Of a stretch of 64,000 nucleotides of DNA, positions 1-8,548 are shown one piece after another; within the stretch, counting starts at the first letter, position 1, and each line of letters opens with the position of its first letter. The notes below the pieces were generated by a model. The model saw nothing but the letters and a program-made list of their open reading frames with translations, was not told the origin of the DNA and made no database searches. Position numbers and translations under genes: made by a program. Source of the stretch: Sphingobium sp. (GTDB lineage: Bacteria > Pseudomonadota > Alphaproteobacteria > Sphingomonadales > Sphingomonadaceae); assembly GCA_022652485.1 (NCBI GenBank), contig JALCRK010000013.1, positions 1 to 64,000 of the forward strand. Direction: 5' to 3'.

Positions 1-42
1 CTCCACCATAACGATGAACCCGGTGGCCACCAGCGACGCCGC

Positions 43-74
43 ATTCCGGGGTGGGGCATGCCCCACCCCGGAAT
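43..74. repeat. 32-bp perfect palindrome
   Basis: The sequence from 43 to 74 is its own reverse complement, with centre GCATGC flanked by CCCCACCCC/GGGGTGGGG arms. It lies just past the stop of the small minus-strand ORF at 97-219, so on that strand it could act as a transcription terminator, although no T-run follows. It may equally be a dispersed palindromic repeat. Nothing else is recognised in 1-96. A minus-strand reading frame is open through it and off the window edge, but is too short to identify. Confidence 0.6.
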
Positions 75-96
75 ACACCATCGCCTACACCGGAAA

Positions 97-219
97 TTAC
101 ACCACGAGCGCGGACGCTAACTCCTTTTCCTTCTTGGTGTCGGCAAGTGCGCTCGTGGTTGATAGTGCAAAGATGGCGACCCCTGCCATCAAGCCCGCAT
201 AAGTGCTTTTCCTTGACAT
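97..219 (-). CDS. putative 40-residue secreted peptide
   Basis: A short minus-strand ORF starts at ATG 219 with a strong ribosome-binding site (AGGGAGAGGAAC just upstream) and ends at TAA 97. The product has a basic start (MSRKST), a hydrophobic stretch and a signal-peptidase-like site (TTSALAD), leaving only about 13 residues (TKKEKELASALVV). Such a short mature part suggests either a genuine small periplasmic peptide or a gene truncated by an early stop. The family is not recognised. It is divergent from acs. Confidence 0.4.
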   Translation of the reverse strand: MSRKSTYAGLMAGVAIFALSTTSALADTKKEKELASALVV

Positions 220-296
220 GTTCCTCTCCCTTTTACGGAATCGTTGCCGATCCATTTTCAGGCCAGAGTGTCGTTCAATATATCCGGAGAGAATAC

Positions 297-325
297 TTAG
301 ACCTTGGTCGCGTACATTATATACT
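297..325 (+). promoter_or_regulatory. possible acs promoter
   Basis: A TATACT hexamer at 320-325 resembles a -10 box, and a weak -35-like TTAGAC sits 17 bases upstream at 297-302. Transcription would begin about 70 bases before the acs start codon. The -35 match is poor, which fits a promoter needing an activator such as the neighbouring response regulator, but that is inference. Confidence 0.25.
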
Positions 326-403
326 TTAGTCTGGGATGAAGGGGTTGCTTGCGATGCGTAAAATATCCGTATTTAACGATGAGACATACAGGAGAGAGAT
401 GCC

Positions 404-2341
404 ATGAGTAGCGTTCATCCGGTTCCTTCGGAGTGGGCCGCCAGCGCGAAGATCAACGCCGAACGCTATGACGCGATGTATGCGCAGTCCCTGAGCGATC
501 CCGAAGGATTCTGGCGCAAGGAGGCGCAGCGGCTGGACTGGATGACTCCTTTTACCAAGGTGAAGAACACCAGCTTCAACGAGGCGGATTTCGGCATCAA
601 ATGGTTCGAGGATGGCGCGCTCAATGTCTCCGCGAACTGCATAGACCGTCATGTCGTGACGCAAGGCGACGCCGTGGCAATCCTGTGGGAAGGTGATTCG
701 CCGGGCGAGGAGCGTCGCATCAGCTATCGCGAGCTGCACGAGGAGGTGTGCCGCCTCGCCAACGCCCTCAAGGCCAATGGCGTGCGCAAGGGTGATCGGG
801 TGACGATCTACCTGCCGATGATTCCCGAGGCAGCCTTTTCCATGCTCGCCTGCGCCCGGATCGGCGCGATCCACTCGGTGGTGTTCGGCGGCTTCTCGCC
901 GGACAGCCTTGCCGGCCGCATCCAGGATTGCGACTCGAGCCTCGTCATCACCGCGGACGAAGGGCTGCGCGGCGGCAAGAAAGTACCGCTGAAGGCCAAT
1001 GTCGACGAGGCGCTCACCCACTGCCCCAGCGTGTCCCGCGTGCTGGTCGTGCGCCGTACCGGCGGCGACATCATGATGAAGGACGGGCGCGATATCTGGT
1101 ATCACGAGGCCACTGCCCGCGCCGACGCGACATGCGAACCGGAACCGATGAACGCGGAAGATCCGCTGTTCATCCTCTACACCTCCGGCTCCACCGGCAA
1201 GCCCAAGGGCGTGCTCCACACCTCGGGCGGCTATCTCGTCTGGGTGTCGATGACGCACGAATATACGTTCGATTACCGCCCCGGCGAAATCTTCTGGTGC
1301 GCGGCGGATGTCGGCTGGGTCACGGGCCACAGCTACACCGTCTATGGCGCGCTCGCCAACGGCGCCACCACCCTGATGTACGAGGGCGTACCCAATTTCC
1401 CCGATTTCAGCCGCTTCTGGCAGATCGTCGACAAATATCAGGTCAACATCTTCTATGGCGCACCCACGGCACTGCGCGCACTTATGCGCGAGGGCGACGA
1501 GTGGGTGAAGAGCACCAGCCGCAAGTCGCTGCGTCTGCTCGGCAGCGTGGGCGAGCCGATCAACCCGGAAGCGTGGGAATGGTATTACAATGTCGTCGGC
1601 GAGGGCCGCTGCCCGATCGTCGACACCTGGTGGCAGACCGAAACCGGCGGCCACATGATCACGCCGCTTCCCGGCGCCCATGCGCTGAAGCCCGGCGCGG
1701 CCTCAAGGCCGATGTTCGGCGTGAAGCCGGAGCTGGTCGATGGCGAAGGCAATGTCCTCGATGGCGCGACCGACGGCAACCTCTGCATCACGGACAGCTG
1801 GCCGGGCCAGATGCGCACCGTATGGGGGGATCATGAGCGCTTCTTCCAGACCTATTTCAGCACCTATCGCGGCAGATATTTCACCGGAGACGGCTGCCGC
1901 CGCGACGAGGACGGCTATTACTGGATCACCGGGCGTGTCGACGACGTGATCAACGTCTCCGGCCACCGCATGGGTACGGCCGAGATCGAGAGCGCGCTCG
2001 TCGCCCATGCCAAGGTCGCCGAGGCCGCCGTGGTCGGCTACCCGCATGACCTCAAGGGACAGGGCATCTACGCCTATGTCACCCTCAACGCCAACGAGAC
2101 CGAAAGCCCGGAAGTGCGGGCCGATCTAGTCAAATGGGTGCGGCACGAGATCGGCCCGATCGCGACGCCGGACGTGATCCACTTCTCGCCCGGCCTGCCC
2201 AAGACGCGCTCCGGCAAGATCATGCGCCGCATCCTGCGCAAGATCGCGGAAGGCGACACGTCGAACCTCGGCGATATCTCCACCCTCGCCGACCCCTCGG
2301 TCGTCGAGACGCTGATCAACTCCCGCGCGGTGGACGCTTGA
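404..2341 (+). CDS. acs: acetyl-CoA synthetase
   Basis: AMP-forming acetate-CoA ligase, 645 residues, the usual length for Acs. It activates acetate with ATP to acetyl-AMP and then to acetyl-CoA in the cytoplasm. Visible motifs are the N-terminal ACAS region, the AMP-binding P-loop [11 protein letters not shown] (about 259-269), the WWQTETGG stretch, the [20 protein letters not shown] hinge region and the C-terminal [11 protein letters not shown] with the catalytic and acetylatable lysine at about 605. The start follows GGAGAGAG eight bases upstream. A response-regulator gene follows after 7 bases, and its apparent partner kinase is convergent further on. This arrangement supports regulation of acs by acetate or carbon state through that two-component pair. 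Confidence 0.97.
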   Translation: MSSVHPVPSEWAASAKINAERYDAMYAQSLSDPEGFWRKEAQRLDWMTPFTKVKNTSFNEADFGIKWFEDGALNVSANCIDRHVVTQGDAVAILWEGDSPGEERRISYRELHEEVCRLANALKANGVRKGDRVTIYLPMIPEAAFSMLACARIGAIHSVVFGGFSPDSLAGRIQDCDSSLVITADEGLRGGKKVPLKANVDEALTHCPSVSRVLVVRRTGGDIMMKDGRDIWYHEATARADATCEPEPMNAEDPLFILYTSGSTGKPKGVLHTSGGYLVWVSMTHEYTFDYRPGEIFWCAADVGWVTGHSYTVYGALANGATTLMYEGVPNFPDFSRFWQIVDKYQVNIFYGAPTALRALMREGDEWVKSTSRKSLRLLGSVGEPINPEAWEWYYNVVGEGRCPIVDTWWQTETGGHMITPLPGAHALKPGAASRPMFGVKPELVDGEGNVLDGATDGNLCITDSWPGQMRTVWGDHERFFQTYFSTYRGRYFTGDGCRRDEDGYYWITGRVDDVINVSGHRMGTAEIESALVAHAKVAEAAVVGYPHDLKGQGIYAYVTLNANETESPEVRADLVKWVRHEIGPIATPDVIHFSPGLPKTRSGKIMRRILRKIAEGDTSNLGDISTLADPSVVETLINSRAVDA

Positions 2342-2348
2342 CGCGATA

Positions 2349-2975
2349 ATGCCAGGAACCATTCTCATCGCCGACGACCATCCCCTGTTCCGGCAGGCAC
2401 TGGCGATGGCGGCGGCGGCGGTGATGCCCGATGCGCGCATCGCCGAAAGCGCCAACCTGCCTTCCGCGCTGGCGGAGGCGATCGCGGCGGACGACCTCGC
2501 GCTGATCCTGCTCGATTTGAAGATGCCGGGTGCCGAGGGCTATTCGGGCGTGGCTCTGCTCCACGCGGAAAAGCCGGGCGTGCCGATCCTCGTCGTGTCG
2601 AGCGCGGACGCGGCGCAGGCGGCGCGCGAGGCGGTGCGCTTCGGCGCGGTGGGTTTCATCGGCAAGGATGCCGACCTCCGTTTCATCGAGGATGCCATTC
2701 GCGACGCACTGTCGGGCAAGCGGATGGAGTCCCCGAAGGATGATGTGCTGGATCCCGTCGCGGCGCAGATCGCATCGCTGACGCCGACCCAGCTCAAGGT
2801 GATGCTGGGGGTGATGGAGGGGCGTCTGAACAAGCAGATCGCCTATGATCTCGGCATCAGCGAGGCGACGGTGAAGGCCCACATGACTGCGATCCTCAAG
2901 AAGCTCGATGTGCAGAACCGCACCCAGGCCGTGCTCGCGGCCAAGGCGCTGGGAATGTCGATCGTTCACAACTGA
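2349..2975 (+). CDS. LuxR/NarL-type response regulator (CrbR-like)
   Basis: 208-residue response regulator. The receiver domain (about 5-120) shows the acidic pair D9-D10, the phospho-acceptor D56 in LLDLKMPG and K106. The C-terminal LuxR helix-turn-helix (about 140-205) contains LTPTQLKVMLGVMEGRLNKQ and ISEATVKAHMTAILKKL. It begins 7 bases after acs and is probably co-transcribed with it. The neighbouring convergent gene encodes a symporter/histidine-kinase hybrid of the CrbS type, so this is most likely CrbR, the activator of acs. The pairing is inferred from context and from the known CrbS/CrbR-acs link in Vibrio and Pseudomonas. Confidence 0.9.
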   Translation: MPGTILIADDHPLFRQALAMAAAAVMPDARIAESANLPSALAEAIAADDLALILLDLKMPGAEGYSGVALLHAEKPGVPILVVSSADAAQAAREAVRFGAVGFIGKDADLRFIEDAIRDALSGKRMESPKDDVLDPVAAQIASLTPTQLKVMLGVMEGRLNKQIAYDLGISEATVKAHMTAILKKLDVQNRTQAVLAAKALGMSIVHN

Positions 2976-2979
2976 GCGG

Positions 2980-5900
2980 CTATTCCGCCGCGTGCCGGCT
3001 TTCGGTCTGGCCGAGCCATTGCTCCAGCTGCGGCGGGGAGAGCGGCTTGCGCATCACGGTGATGCCGAGGGCGGCGGCCCGCGCGGCATAGCTGCTTTCT
3101 CGGGCGGCGGTGACAAGCGCATAGCGCGCGTCGGCGGCGCGGCGGCGCAGCACCTCGATCAGGGCGATGCCATCCAGCTCTCCGCCCAGATTGAAATCGA
3201 CGAGCGCTACATCGAACGCGTTCCCTCCCGAGAGAGCGGCTGCGGCGGTGGTGGCGGTCGTCACCTTATGGCCGAGGCGGCCCAGCCAACCCTGTAACGC
3301 CTCGCAGTTGGTGGCGTCGTCGTCGACCACCAGAATGGAGAGCGGCGATACGCCGCCCGCCGGTTCGGACAATGCCGCACCGAGCGCGCCGACGCGCGCC
3401 AGCGAGACCGGCAGCGCGATGCTGAACCGGCTGCCTTTGCCCACCTTTGAGCGCAGCGACACCCGCCCGCCCAGTAACCGCGCCGTGCGTTCCACGATCG
3501 CGAGGCCAAGCCCTATGCCGCCCTCGCTCGCGTTGGGCAGACGCTCAAACTCGCGGAAAATGACGCTGTACTTCTCTTCCGCGATGCCGGGGCCGGTATC
3601 GATGACATCGATTCGGGCACGGCTGCCCCTGCGCCGCACGCCGACAACGATGCCGCCCGCCTGGGTGTAGCGGATCGCGTTGGAGAGGAAATTCTGCACG
3701 ATCGACCGTAACAGGCCGGGGTCGGTTTCCACGGTGGCGTCGCCCGGACCGAGGCGGATATCCAGCCCCTTTTCCAGCGCGAGCGGTCGCATCGTTTCCA
3801 CCAGCGCGGCCAGCAGCGGCCGTATCTGCAAGGGTTGCGCATTGGGGCTGATGCCGCCCGCATCCAGTTTCGATATGTCGAGCAACGAGCGCAGCAAGGC
3901 CTCGGCGGACTGGATCGACCGATCGAGCTTGCCCAGCACCTCTCTGGCGGAGCCGGAAAGATCGCGGCCGAGCGCTGCCGAAAACAATCGCGCCGCGTGC
4001 AGCGGCTGAAGCAGATCATGGCTGGCGGCGGCAAGAAAGCGCGTCTTTTCCGCATCGGCCTCGGCCAGCGCGACATTCGCGGCGCGCAGCTCGCTGGTCC
4101 GGTCCTCGATCCGCATCTCGAGTTCCGCCCGCGCCTTTTCGAGCGCCGCGATCGCCTGTTCCTCGGCGGTGACATCGGTGAACGACATCACATAGCCGCC
4201 CCCCGGCATCGGGCCGCCCACCGTCTTGACGATGCGCCCGTCCGGCCGCACCCGCTTGAAGCTGTGCGCCTGCCCACGCCGCATATGTTGCAGCCGCCGC
4301 TCGATATGAGCTTCCACCTCGCCCGGCCCGCACTCGCCCCGCTCCGCGTTGTAACGGACGAGTTCGGCCACCGGCGCCCCTACCCGCACCAGGCCGGGCG
4401 GATAGTGGAACATTTCGAGGTAACGGCCATTCCACGCGACGAGATTGAGGTCGCGGTCGACAAGACTCACCCCCTGGTCGATATTTTCCAGAATCGACGC
4501 CAGCAGGCCTTTGGAAAACCGGAGGCTCTGCCCCGTGTCGTCGAGAATGCGCGCCACCTCCTCGTGCGTGAGGTTGGAGCCGTAGAGCGCGGAGCTGACG
4601 AAGGCGCGGGCGGAGGGCACGCCCACCACGCTGGCGATCAGGCGCTCGGCGCGGCGGCGATGGGCACGATCGATGGGCCGGCTCTCCTCCACCCCCGCAA
4701 ACGTCTCGGCCGTTACCTCCGGCCCTACAAAGCGCGCGGCGAGCGCCTTCAACTCGCCCACGTTCGACACTACGGCCGCGCTCGGTCCCGGCATTCTCAG
4801 CAACGCGGGGAAGGCGTGGGGCTGAACCCGGCGCATGGTCATCAGCGCGAACACCGCGATGTTGGCGCCCAGGCTCCAGATCGTGCCGTGGCTGATCGGG
4901 CTCAGGCCATCGATGCCGAACAGCGCATGGGGATTGAACGCCGAGGCTTCCATCCAGCGCAGCATCGCGGGCGAGGCGAGCTGGGGCAACGCGAGCGTGT
5001 AGATCCACACCAGCAGGCCCGCGCCCAGACTCGCCTTGGCCGCCAGCGCGTCCCGGTTGCCACCCATCACCGCCATCACCAGCGCGGGCGCGAACTGGGC
5101 CATCGCGGCGAAGGCGACCAGCCCGATCGAGGCGAGGCGCTGGCTGTCTCCCATGCCCAGCGCCCATGCGAGCGCCGCCCCCATGATGCCCGCTATCGCC
5201 GCGCGGCGGGTGGTGAGCAGAACGCGCCCCAGATTGCCCTCGCCCTCGAACCTGCGGCTGCGCACCAGAAAAGGCGCGATGAGATCGTTCGACACCATCG
5301 TCGACAGCGCGATCGTCTCGACCAGCGCCATCGCGGTCGCGGCGGAAAAGCCGCCGAGGAAGATCAGCAGCGCCGCCCCGGTCCATCCATGCGACAGCGG
5401 CAGCTGCAACACGAACAGGTCCGGCCGGCTGTCGCCCGGCAATAGCGCCATTCCCGCAGCCGAGATCGGAAGCACCACCAGCAGGGTGAGCAGCATATAG
5501 ATGACAAAGGGCCATCTCGCCGCCGTGATGTCCGCGCTGGAGCGTGCCTCGATCACGGTCACGTAAAACTGCCGCGGCAGGCAGACGATCGCCGCCATCG
5601 ACAGGAAGGTGATGACGAAGAAATCGATCCCGATCCGGGATGGCGCGAAATTGGCGGACAGCTCGGCTATGCCCGCTTGGGCGGCACCCTCCGGCGCCTT
5701 CGCCAGCAGCAGCACCGCGATGAACCCCGCCACCAGCAACGCGCCGAGCTTGAGGACCGACTCGAAACTGACCGCGAACAATATGGCGTCGTTGCGGCTG
5801 CCCGCCTCATAGCGCCGGGTGCCGTATATCATCGCGAACAGCGCCAGCAGCGCCGCCGCGAAGCCGATGGTCAGCGGCCCGGCCTGCGTCCCCGCGATCA

Positions 5901-6330
5901 GCGCGTAAGTCGTGCCGAGCGAGCGCAGCTGCAGCGCGAGATAGGGGATACTCCCCAGAAGCGCGAGAATCGTGACGAGCGCGGCGACGCCTTGGCTGTT
6001 ACCAAAGCGCCCGCCGATGAATTCGGAGATGGAATTGGCGCCGTCCGTCTTCACCGCGTCGATCAGGCGGCGCAGAAAAGGGTGCGCAACCACGAAAACG
6101 AGGACCGGCCCGAGGTAGATGGGCAGATAGGACCAGCCGTCGGCCACCGCGCTGCCTACCGCGCCGTAATAGGTCCAGCTCGTGCAATAGACGGCGAGCG
6201 CAAGCGCATAGGCCGGAGGGCGCAGGCGCTGCTTCAACACGGGGTGGCTGTCCCCCTCCGCCCAGGAGGCGAACAGGAACAGGGCGAAGGCATAGAAGAG
6301 GGCAACTGCCAGCGGCAGCATTTGTGGCAT
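2980..6330 (-). CDS. SSF-symporter / hybrid sensor histidine kinase (CrbS-like)
   Basis: About 1116 residues. The N-terminal half has some 13 hydrophobic segments resembling the sodium:solute symporter (SLC5/PutP) fold (YCTSWTYYGAVGSA, DGANSISEFIGGRFG, FLGGFSAATAMALVETIALS). It is followed by a PAS domain (about 600-710, LASILENIDQGVSLVDRDLN), a coiled linker, HisKA with H771 in AAASHDLLQPLH, an HATPase domain (NAIRYTQAGG, DTGPGI, GGIGLGLAIV) and a C-terminal receiver with D1045 (LVDFNLGGEL). An ATG at 6378 would add 16 residues, but 6330 is preferred because GGGGGAG lies just upstream and the protein then opens MPQMLPLAVALFYAF like the family. It ends 4 bases from the end of the response-regulator gene. 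It is likely the sensor for that regulator, possibly sensing acetate or its transport. Confidence 0.93.
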   Translation of the reverse strand: MPQMLPLAVALFYAFALFLFASWAEGDSHPVLKQRLRPPAYALALAVYCTSWTYYGAVGSAVADGWSYLPIYLGPVLVFVVAHPFLRRLIDAVKTDGANSISEFIGGRFGNSQGVAALVTILALLGSIPYLALQLRSLGTTYALIAGTQAGPLTIGFAAALLALFAMIYGTRRYEAGSRNDAILFAVSFESVLKLGALLVAGFIAVLLLAKAPEGAAQAGIAELSANFAPSRIGIDFFVITFLSMAAIVCLPRQFYVTVIEARSSADITAARWPFVIYMLLTLLVVLPISAAGMALLPGDSRPDLFVLQLPLSHGWTGAALLIFLGGFSAATAMALVETIALSTMVSNDLIAPFLVRSRRFEGEGNLGRVLLTTRRAAIAGIMGAALAWALGMGDSQRLASIGLVAFAAMAQFAPALVMAVMGGNRDALAAKASLGAGLLVWIYTLALPQLASPAMLRWMEASAFNPHALFGIDGLSPISHGTIWSLGANIAVFALMTMRRVQPHAFPALLRMPGPSAAVVSNVGELKALAARFVGPEVTAETFAGVEESRPIDRAHRRRAERLIASVVGVPSARAFVSSALYGSNLTHEEVARILDDTGQSLRFSKGLLASILENIDQGVSLVDRDLNLVAWNGRYLEMFHYPPGLVRVGAPVAELVRYNAERGECGPGEVEAHIERRLQHMRRGQAHSFKRVRPDGRIVKTVGGPMPGGGYVMSFTDVTAEEQAIAALEKARAELEMRIEDRTSELRAANVALAEADAEKTRFLAAASHDLLQPLHAARLFSAALGRDLSGSAREVLGKLDRSIQSAEALLRSLLDISKLDAGGISPNAQPLQIRPLLAALVETMRPLALEKGLDIRLGPGDATVETDPGLLRSIVQNFLSNAIRYTQAGGIVVGVRRRGSRARIDVIDTGPGIAEEKYSVIFREFERLPNASEGGIGLGLAIVERTARLLGGRVSLRSKVGKGSRFSIALPVSLARVGALGAALSEPAGGVSPLSILVVDDDATNCEALQGWLGRLGHKVTTATTAAAALSGGNAFDVALVDFNLGGELDGIALIEVLRRRAADARYALVTAARESSYAARAAALGITVMRKPLSPPQLEQWLGQTESRHAAE

Positions 6331-6408
6331 CCGGCTCTCCCCCGCATGGCTCTGACGGCCGCGGCATCCTGCACCCAAATCAGCCCCTTGGCAACGGCGG
6401 GGTGCGCC

Positions 6409-6888
6409 TCACTCCGCCGGGATCGGCACCTCGGTCGTGGATTTTACCTCCGAAATGGTGACGATCGAGTTCGCATCCTTGATACCGGACACGGACGAGA
6501 GCCGATCGAAGAAGAAACGTTCATAGTCCGCAATGCTCCGGGTCACGATCCTCAGCAGGAAATCGAAGTTCCCCAGCAGGATGAAGCACTCCATCACTTC
6601 GGGAAATTCCCGGATCCGCTCGGCGAAAGCGTTGATGTTCGCCCTTCCCACCGCATCGAGCTTGATCTGCACGAACACCTGCAGCGAAGCGCCGACCTTT
6701 TCCTTGTCGACCAGCGCCACCTGCTTGCGGATATAGCCCTTGCTCTTGAGCTTCTGGATCCTGCGCCAGCACGGCGCCTCCGACAGGCCCACCTCGGCCG
6801 CGATCTCCGCCGTGGAGCGCGCGGCGTCCTTCTGGAGCAGCACGAGAATCCTGCGTTCGAACACATCGAGGTCATCAGAAATATTCAT
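6409..6888 (-). CDS. Lrp/AsnC-family transcriptional regulator (BkdR-like)
   Basis: 159 residues, typical Lrp length. The N-terminal winged helix-turn-helix (about 1-60) contains LDVFERRILVLLQKDAARST and LSEAPCWRRIQKLKSKGYI, and is followed by the RAM/AsnC ligand-binding beta-alpha domain (about 70-150, VFVQIKL, FPEVMECFILLGNFDFLL). It is divergent from the branched-chain 2-oxoacid dehydrogenase operon starting at 7259. In other proteobacteria the same arrangement encodes BkdR, which senses branched-chain amino acids, so control of bkd is the probable role. TATCGA repeats lie 17-46 bases before its start codon. Confidence 0.92.
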   Translation of the reverse strand: MNISDDLDVFERRILVLLQKDAARSTAEIAAEVGLSEAPCWRRIQKLKSKGYIRKQVALVDKEKVGASLQVFVQIKLDAVGRANINAFAERIREFPEVMECFILLGNFDFLLRIVTRSIADYERFFFDRLSSVSGIKDANSIVTISEVKSTTEVPIPAE

Positions 6889-7258
6889 TCTATTTTTTCC
6901 GCTCTATCGAATGATAATATCGATATATTCGATATATCAGGCGAAGATAGCAAATTTATTTTCGATGGATCATGATATCATTTCGCTACAAACGAGGTGG
7001 TATGGCAGGTTCCCGTCTTCGGCATTGCAGGTCGGCTTTCCCATTCCGGCGCGTCCGCGCCGCCAATAATCGGATTGCAACCTGCGGCGGTGGGGATATG
7101 CTCGTGGCAAGCGAGACCACTCATGTGTCGTACCACTTAACCGGTGGGGGAGAGAGGACCAACGTGGCAGCCAGACATCGCGGCGAATCCGGCGATCGGG
7201 CCGATCGGGGAGCTAGCGCACCGACCTGCCCGTTCGCGAACCACAGGGCGGGCATCGC
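6889..7258. other. lrp-bkd divergent regulatory region
   Basis: This 370-base gap separates the Lrp-type regulator from the bkd operon. Its left third is strongly AT-rich and carries the TATCGA repeats at 6905-6934 and a further ATCATGATATCAT dyad near 6967-6979. The right part is GC-rich leader sequence with no recognisable gene. Confidence 0.6.
6905..6934. promoter_or_regulatory. TATCGA repeats, candidate Lrp-type operator
   Basis: Three half-sites occur close together: TATCGA at 6905-6910, TATCGA at 6918-6923 and TCGATA at 6929-6934. The last two form an inverted repeat around TATAT. The site lies in AT-rich DNA just upstream of the regulator gene and about 330 bases before bkd, where autoregulation by an Lrp-family protein would be expected. 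The binding protein is inferred. Confidence 0.45.
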
Positions 7259-8548
7259 ATGACCGGCGCGCCGCCAAAAGGCCATAACGCGCCGGGGCTG
7301 CAAGTGCCCGAACCGCCGTTCCGGCCCGGTGATCCGGTCGATTACGCGTTTCTCTCCATCCCCCCTGCGGGAGCGCAGGCGCGCCCGGACGAACTGTGCG
7401 CCGCGAGCGATACCCACCCCCTGTGCCTCGACATGGTGCGCGTGCTCGACGCGGGCAACCAGGCCGTCGGCCCCTGGAACCCCATGCTCAGCCCCGATGT
7501 CCTGCGCCATATGCTGCGCAACATGACCCTGCTGCGCGCCTTCGATGACCGCATGTTCCGTGGCCAGCGCCAGGGCAAGACCAGCTTCTACATGCGCAGC
7601 ACCGGCGAGGAAGCGACCAGCGTCGCCGCCACGATGGCGCTCGCCCCGGATGACATGACCTTTCCCAGCTACCGGCAGCAGGGCATCCTGATTTCCCGCG
7701 GCTATCCGCTCATCGACATGATCAACCAGATCTATTCGAACCGGGCGGACAGGCTGAAGGGGCGGCAGCTTCCCATCATGTATTCAAGCCGCGAATATGG
7801 TTTCTTCACCTTGAGCGGCAATCTGACCACCCAGTATCCGCAGGCGGTGGGATGGGCGATGGCCAGTGCGATCAAGGGCGACAGCCGCATCGCCGCGAGC
7901 TGGATCGGCGAGGGATCGAGCGCCGAAGGCGATTTCCACGCCGCGATGACCTTCGCCACCGTTTATAACGCGCCGGTCATCCTCAACATCGTCAACAACC
8001 AGTGGGCGATATCGAGCTATTCGGGCTTCGCGGGCGCGGAGCGCACCACCTTCGCCGCGCGCGCGATCGGCTACGGCATGGCGGGGCTGCGTGTGGACGG
8101 TAACGACGCGCTGGCGGTCTATGCCGCGACCGACTGGGCCGCGCGGCGTGCGCGCGCCGGTGCGGGGCCGACGCTGATCGAGCATTTCACCTATCGCGCC
8201 GAGGGCCACTCGACCTCAGACGATCCCACTGCCTACCGCTCCGCGCATGAGCGCGAGCAATGGCCGCTGGGCGATCCCCTCGCGCGCCTCCGGGATCATC
8301 TCATCGCGCTCGGCGAATGGTCGGCCGAGCAGCACGAGGCTTTGAAGCGCACGCTTGCCGACGAGGTGAAGGCGGCGACCAAGGAAGCCGAGAAGAACGG
8401 TATTCTGGGTCACGGCCTCCACCACCCGTTTCATACCATGTTCGAGGACGTGTTCGAGGAGCTGCCCTGGCATCTGGAGGAGCAGGCGACGCAGGCCATT
8501 CGCGAACGCCGCATCAAATGGCCCGACTGGAAGGAGGACGAGGCATGA
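7259..8548 (+). CDS. bkdA1: branched-chain 2-oxoacid dehydrogenase E1 alpha
   Basis: 429 residues, the TPP-binding alpha subunit of the 2-oxoisovalerate dehydrogenase decarboxylase. The opening stretch LCLDMVRVLDAGNQAVGPWNPML, here quoted only by its start LCLDMVRVLD, is diagnostic for bacterial BkdA1. The TPP motif GEGSSAEGDFHAAM continues to NIVNNQWAIS, and the phosphorylation-loop region YRAEGHSTSDDPTAYR is intact. It is the first gene of a three-gene operon and its TGA overlaps the ATG of the beta subunit by four bases (ATGA). The complex converts transaminated Val, Leu and Ile to acyl-CoA in the cytoplasm. Confidence 0.95.
   Translation: MTGAPPKGHNAPGLQVPEPPFRPGDPVDYAFLSIPPAGAQARPDELCAASDTHPLCLDMVRVLDAGNQAVGPWNPMLSPDVLRHMLRNMTLLRAFDDRMFRGQRQGKTSFYMRSTGEEATSVAATMALAPDDMTFPSYRQQGILISRGYPLIDMINQIYSNRADRLKGRQLPIMYSSREYGFFTLSGNLTTQYPQAVGWAMASAIKGDSRIAASWIGEGSSAEGDFHAAMTFATVYNAPVILNIVNNQWAISSYSGFAGAERTTFAARAIGYGMAGLRVDGNDALAVYAATDWAARRARAGAGPTLIEHFTYRAEGHSTSDDPTAYRSAHEREQWPLGDPLARLRDHLIALGEWSAEQHEALKRTLADEVKAATKEAEKNGILGHGLHHPFHTMFEDVFEELPWHLEEQATQAIRERRIKWPDWKEDEA

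Noticed and set aside
326-1681. 451-codon open frame antisense to acs
   Set aside because: It mirrors the codon bias of acs on the other strand, has His/Arg/Ala-rich unstructured composition and no recognisable motif.
3835-5445. 536-codon frame antisense to the sensor kinase
   Set aside because: Arg/Gln/His-rich shadow frame opposite a membrane and kinase protein with clear motifs.
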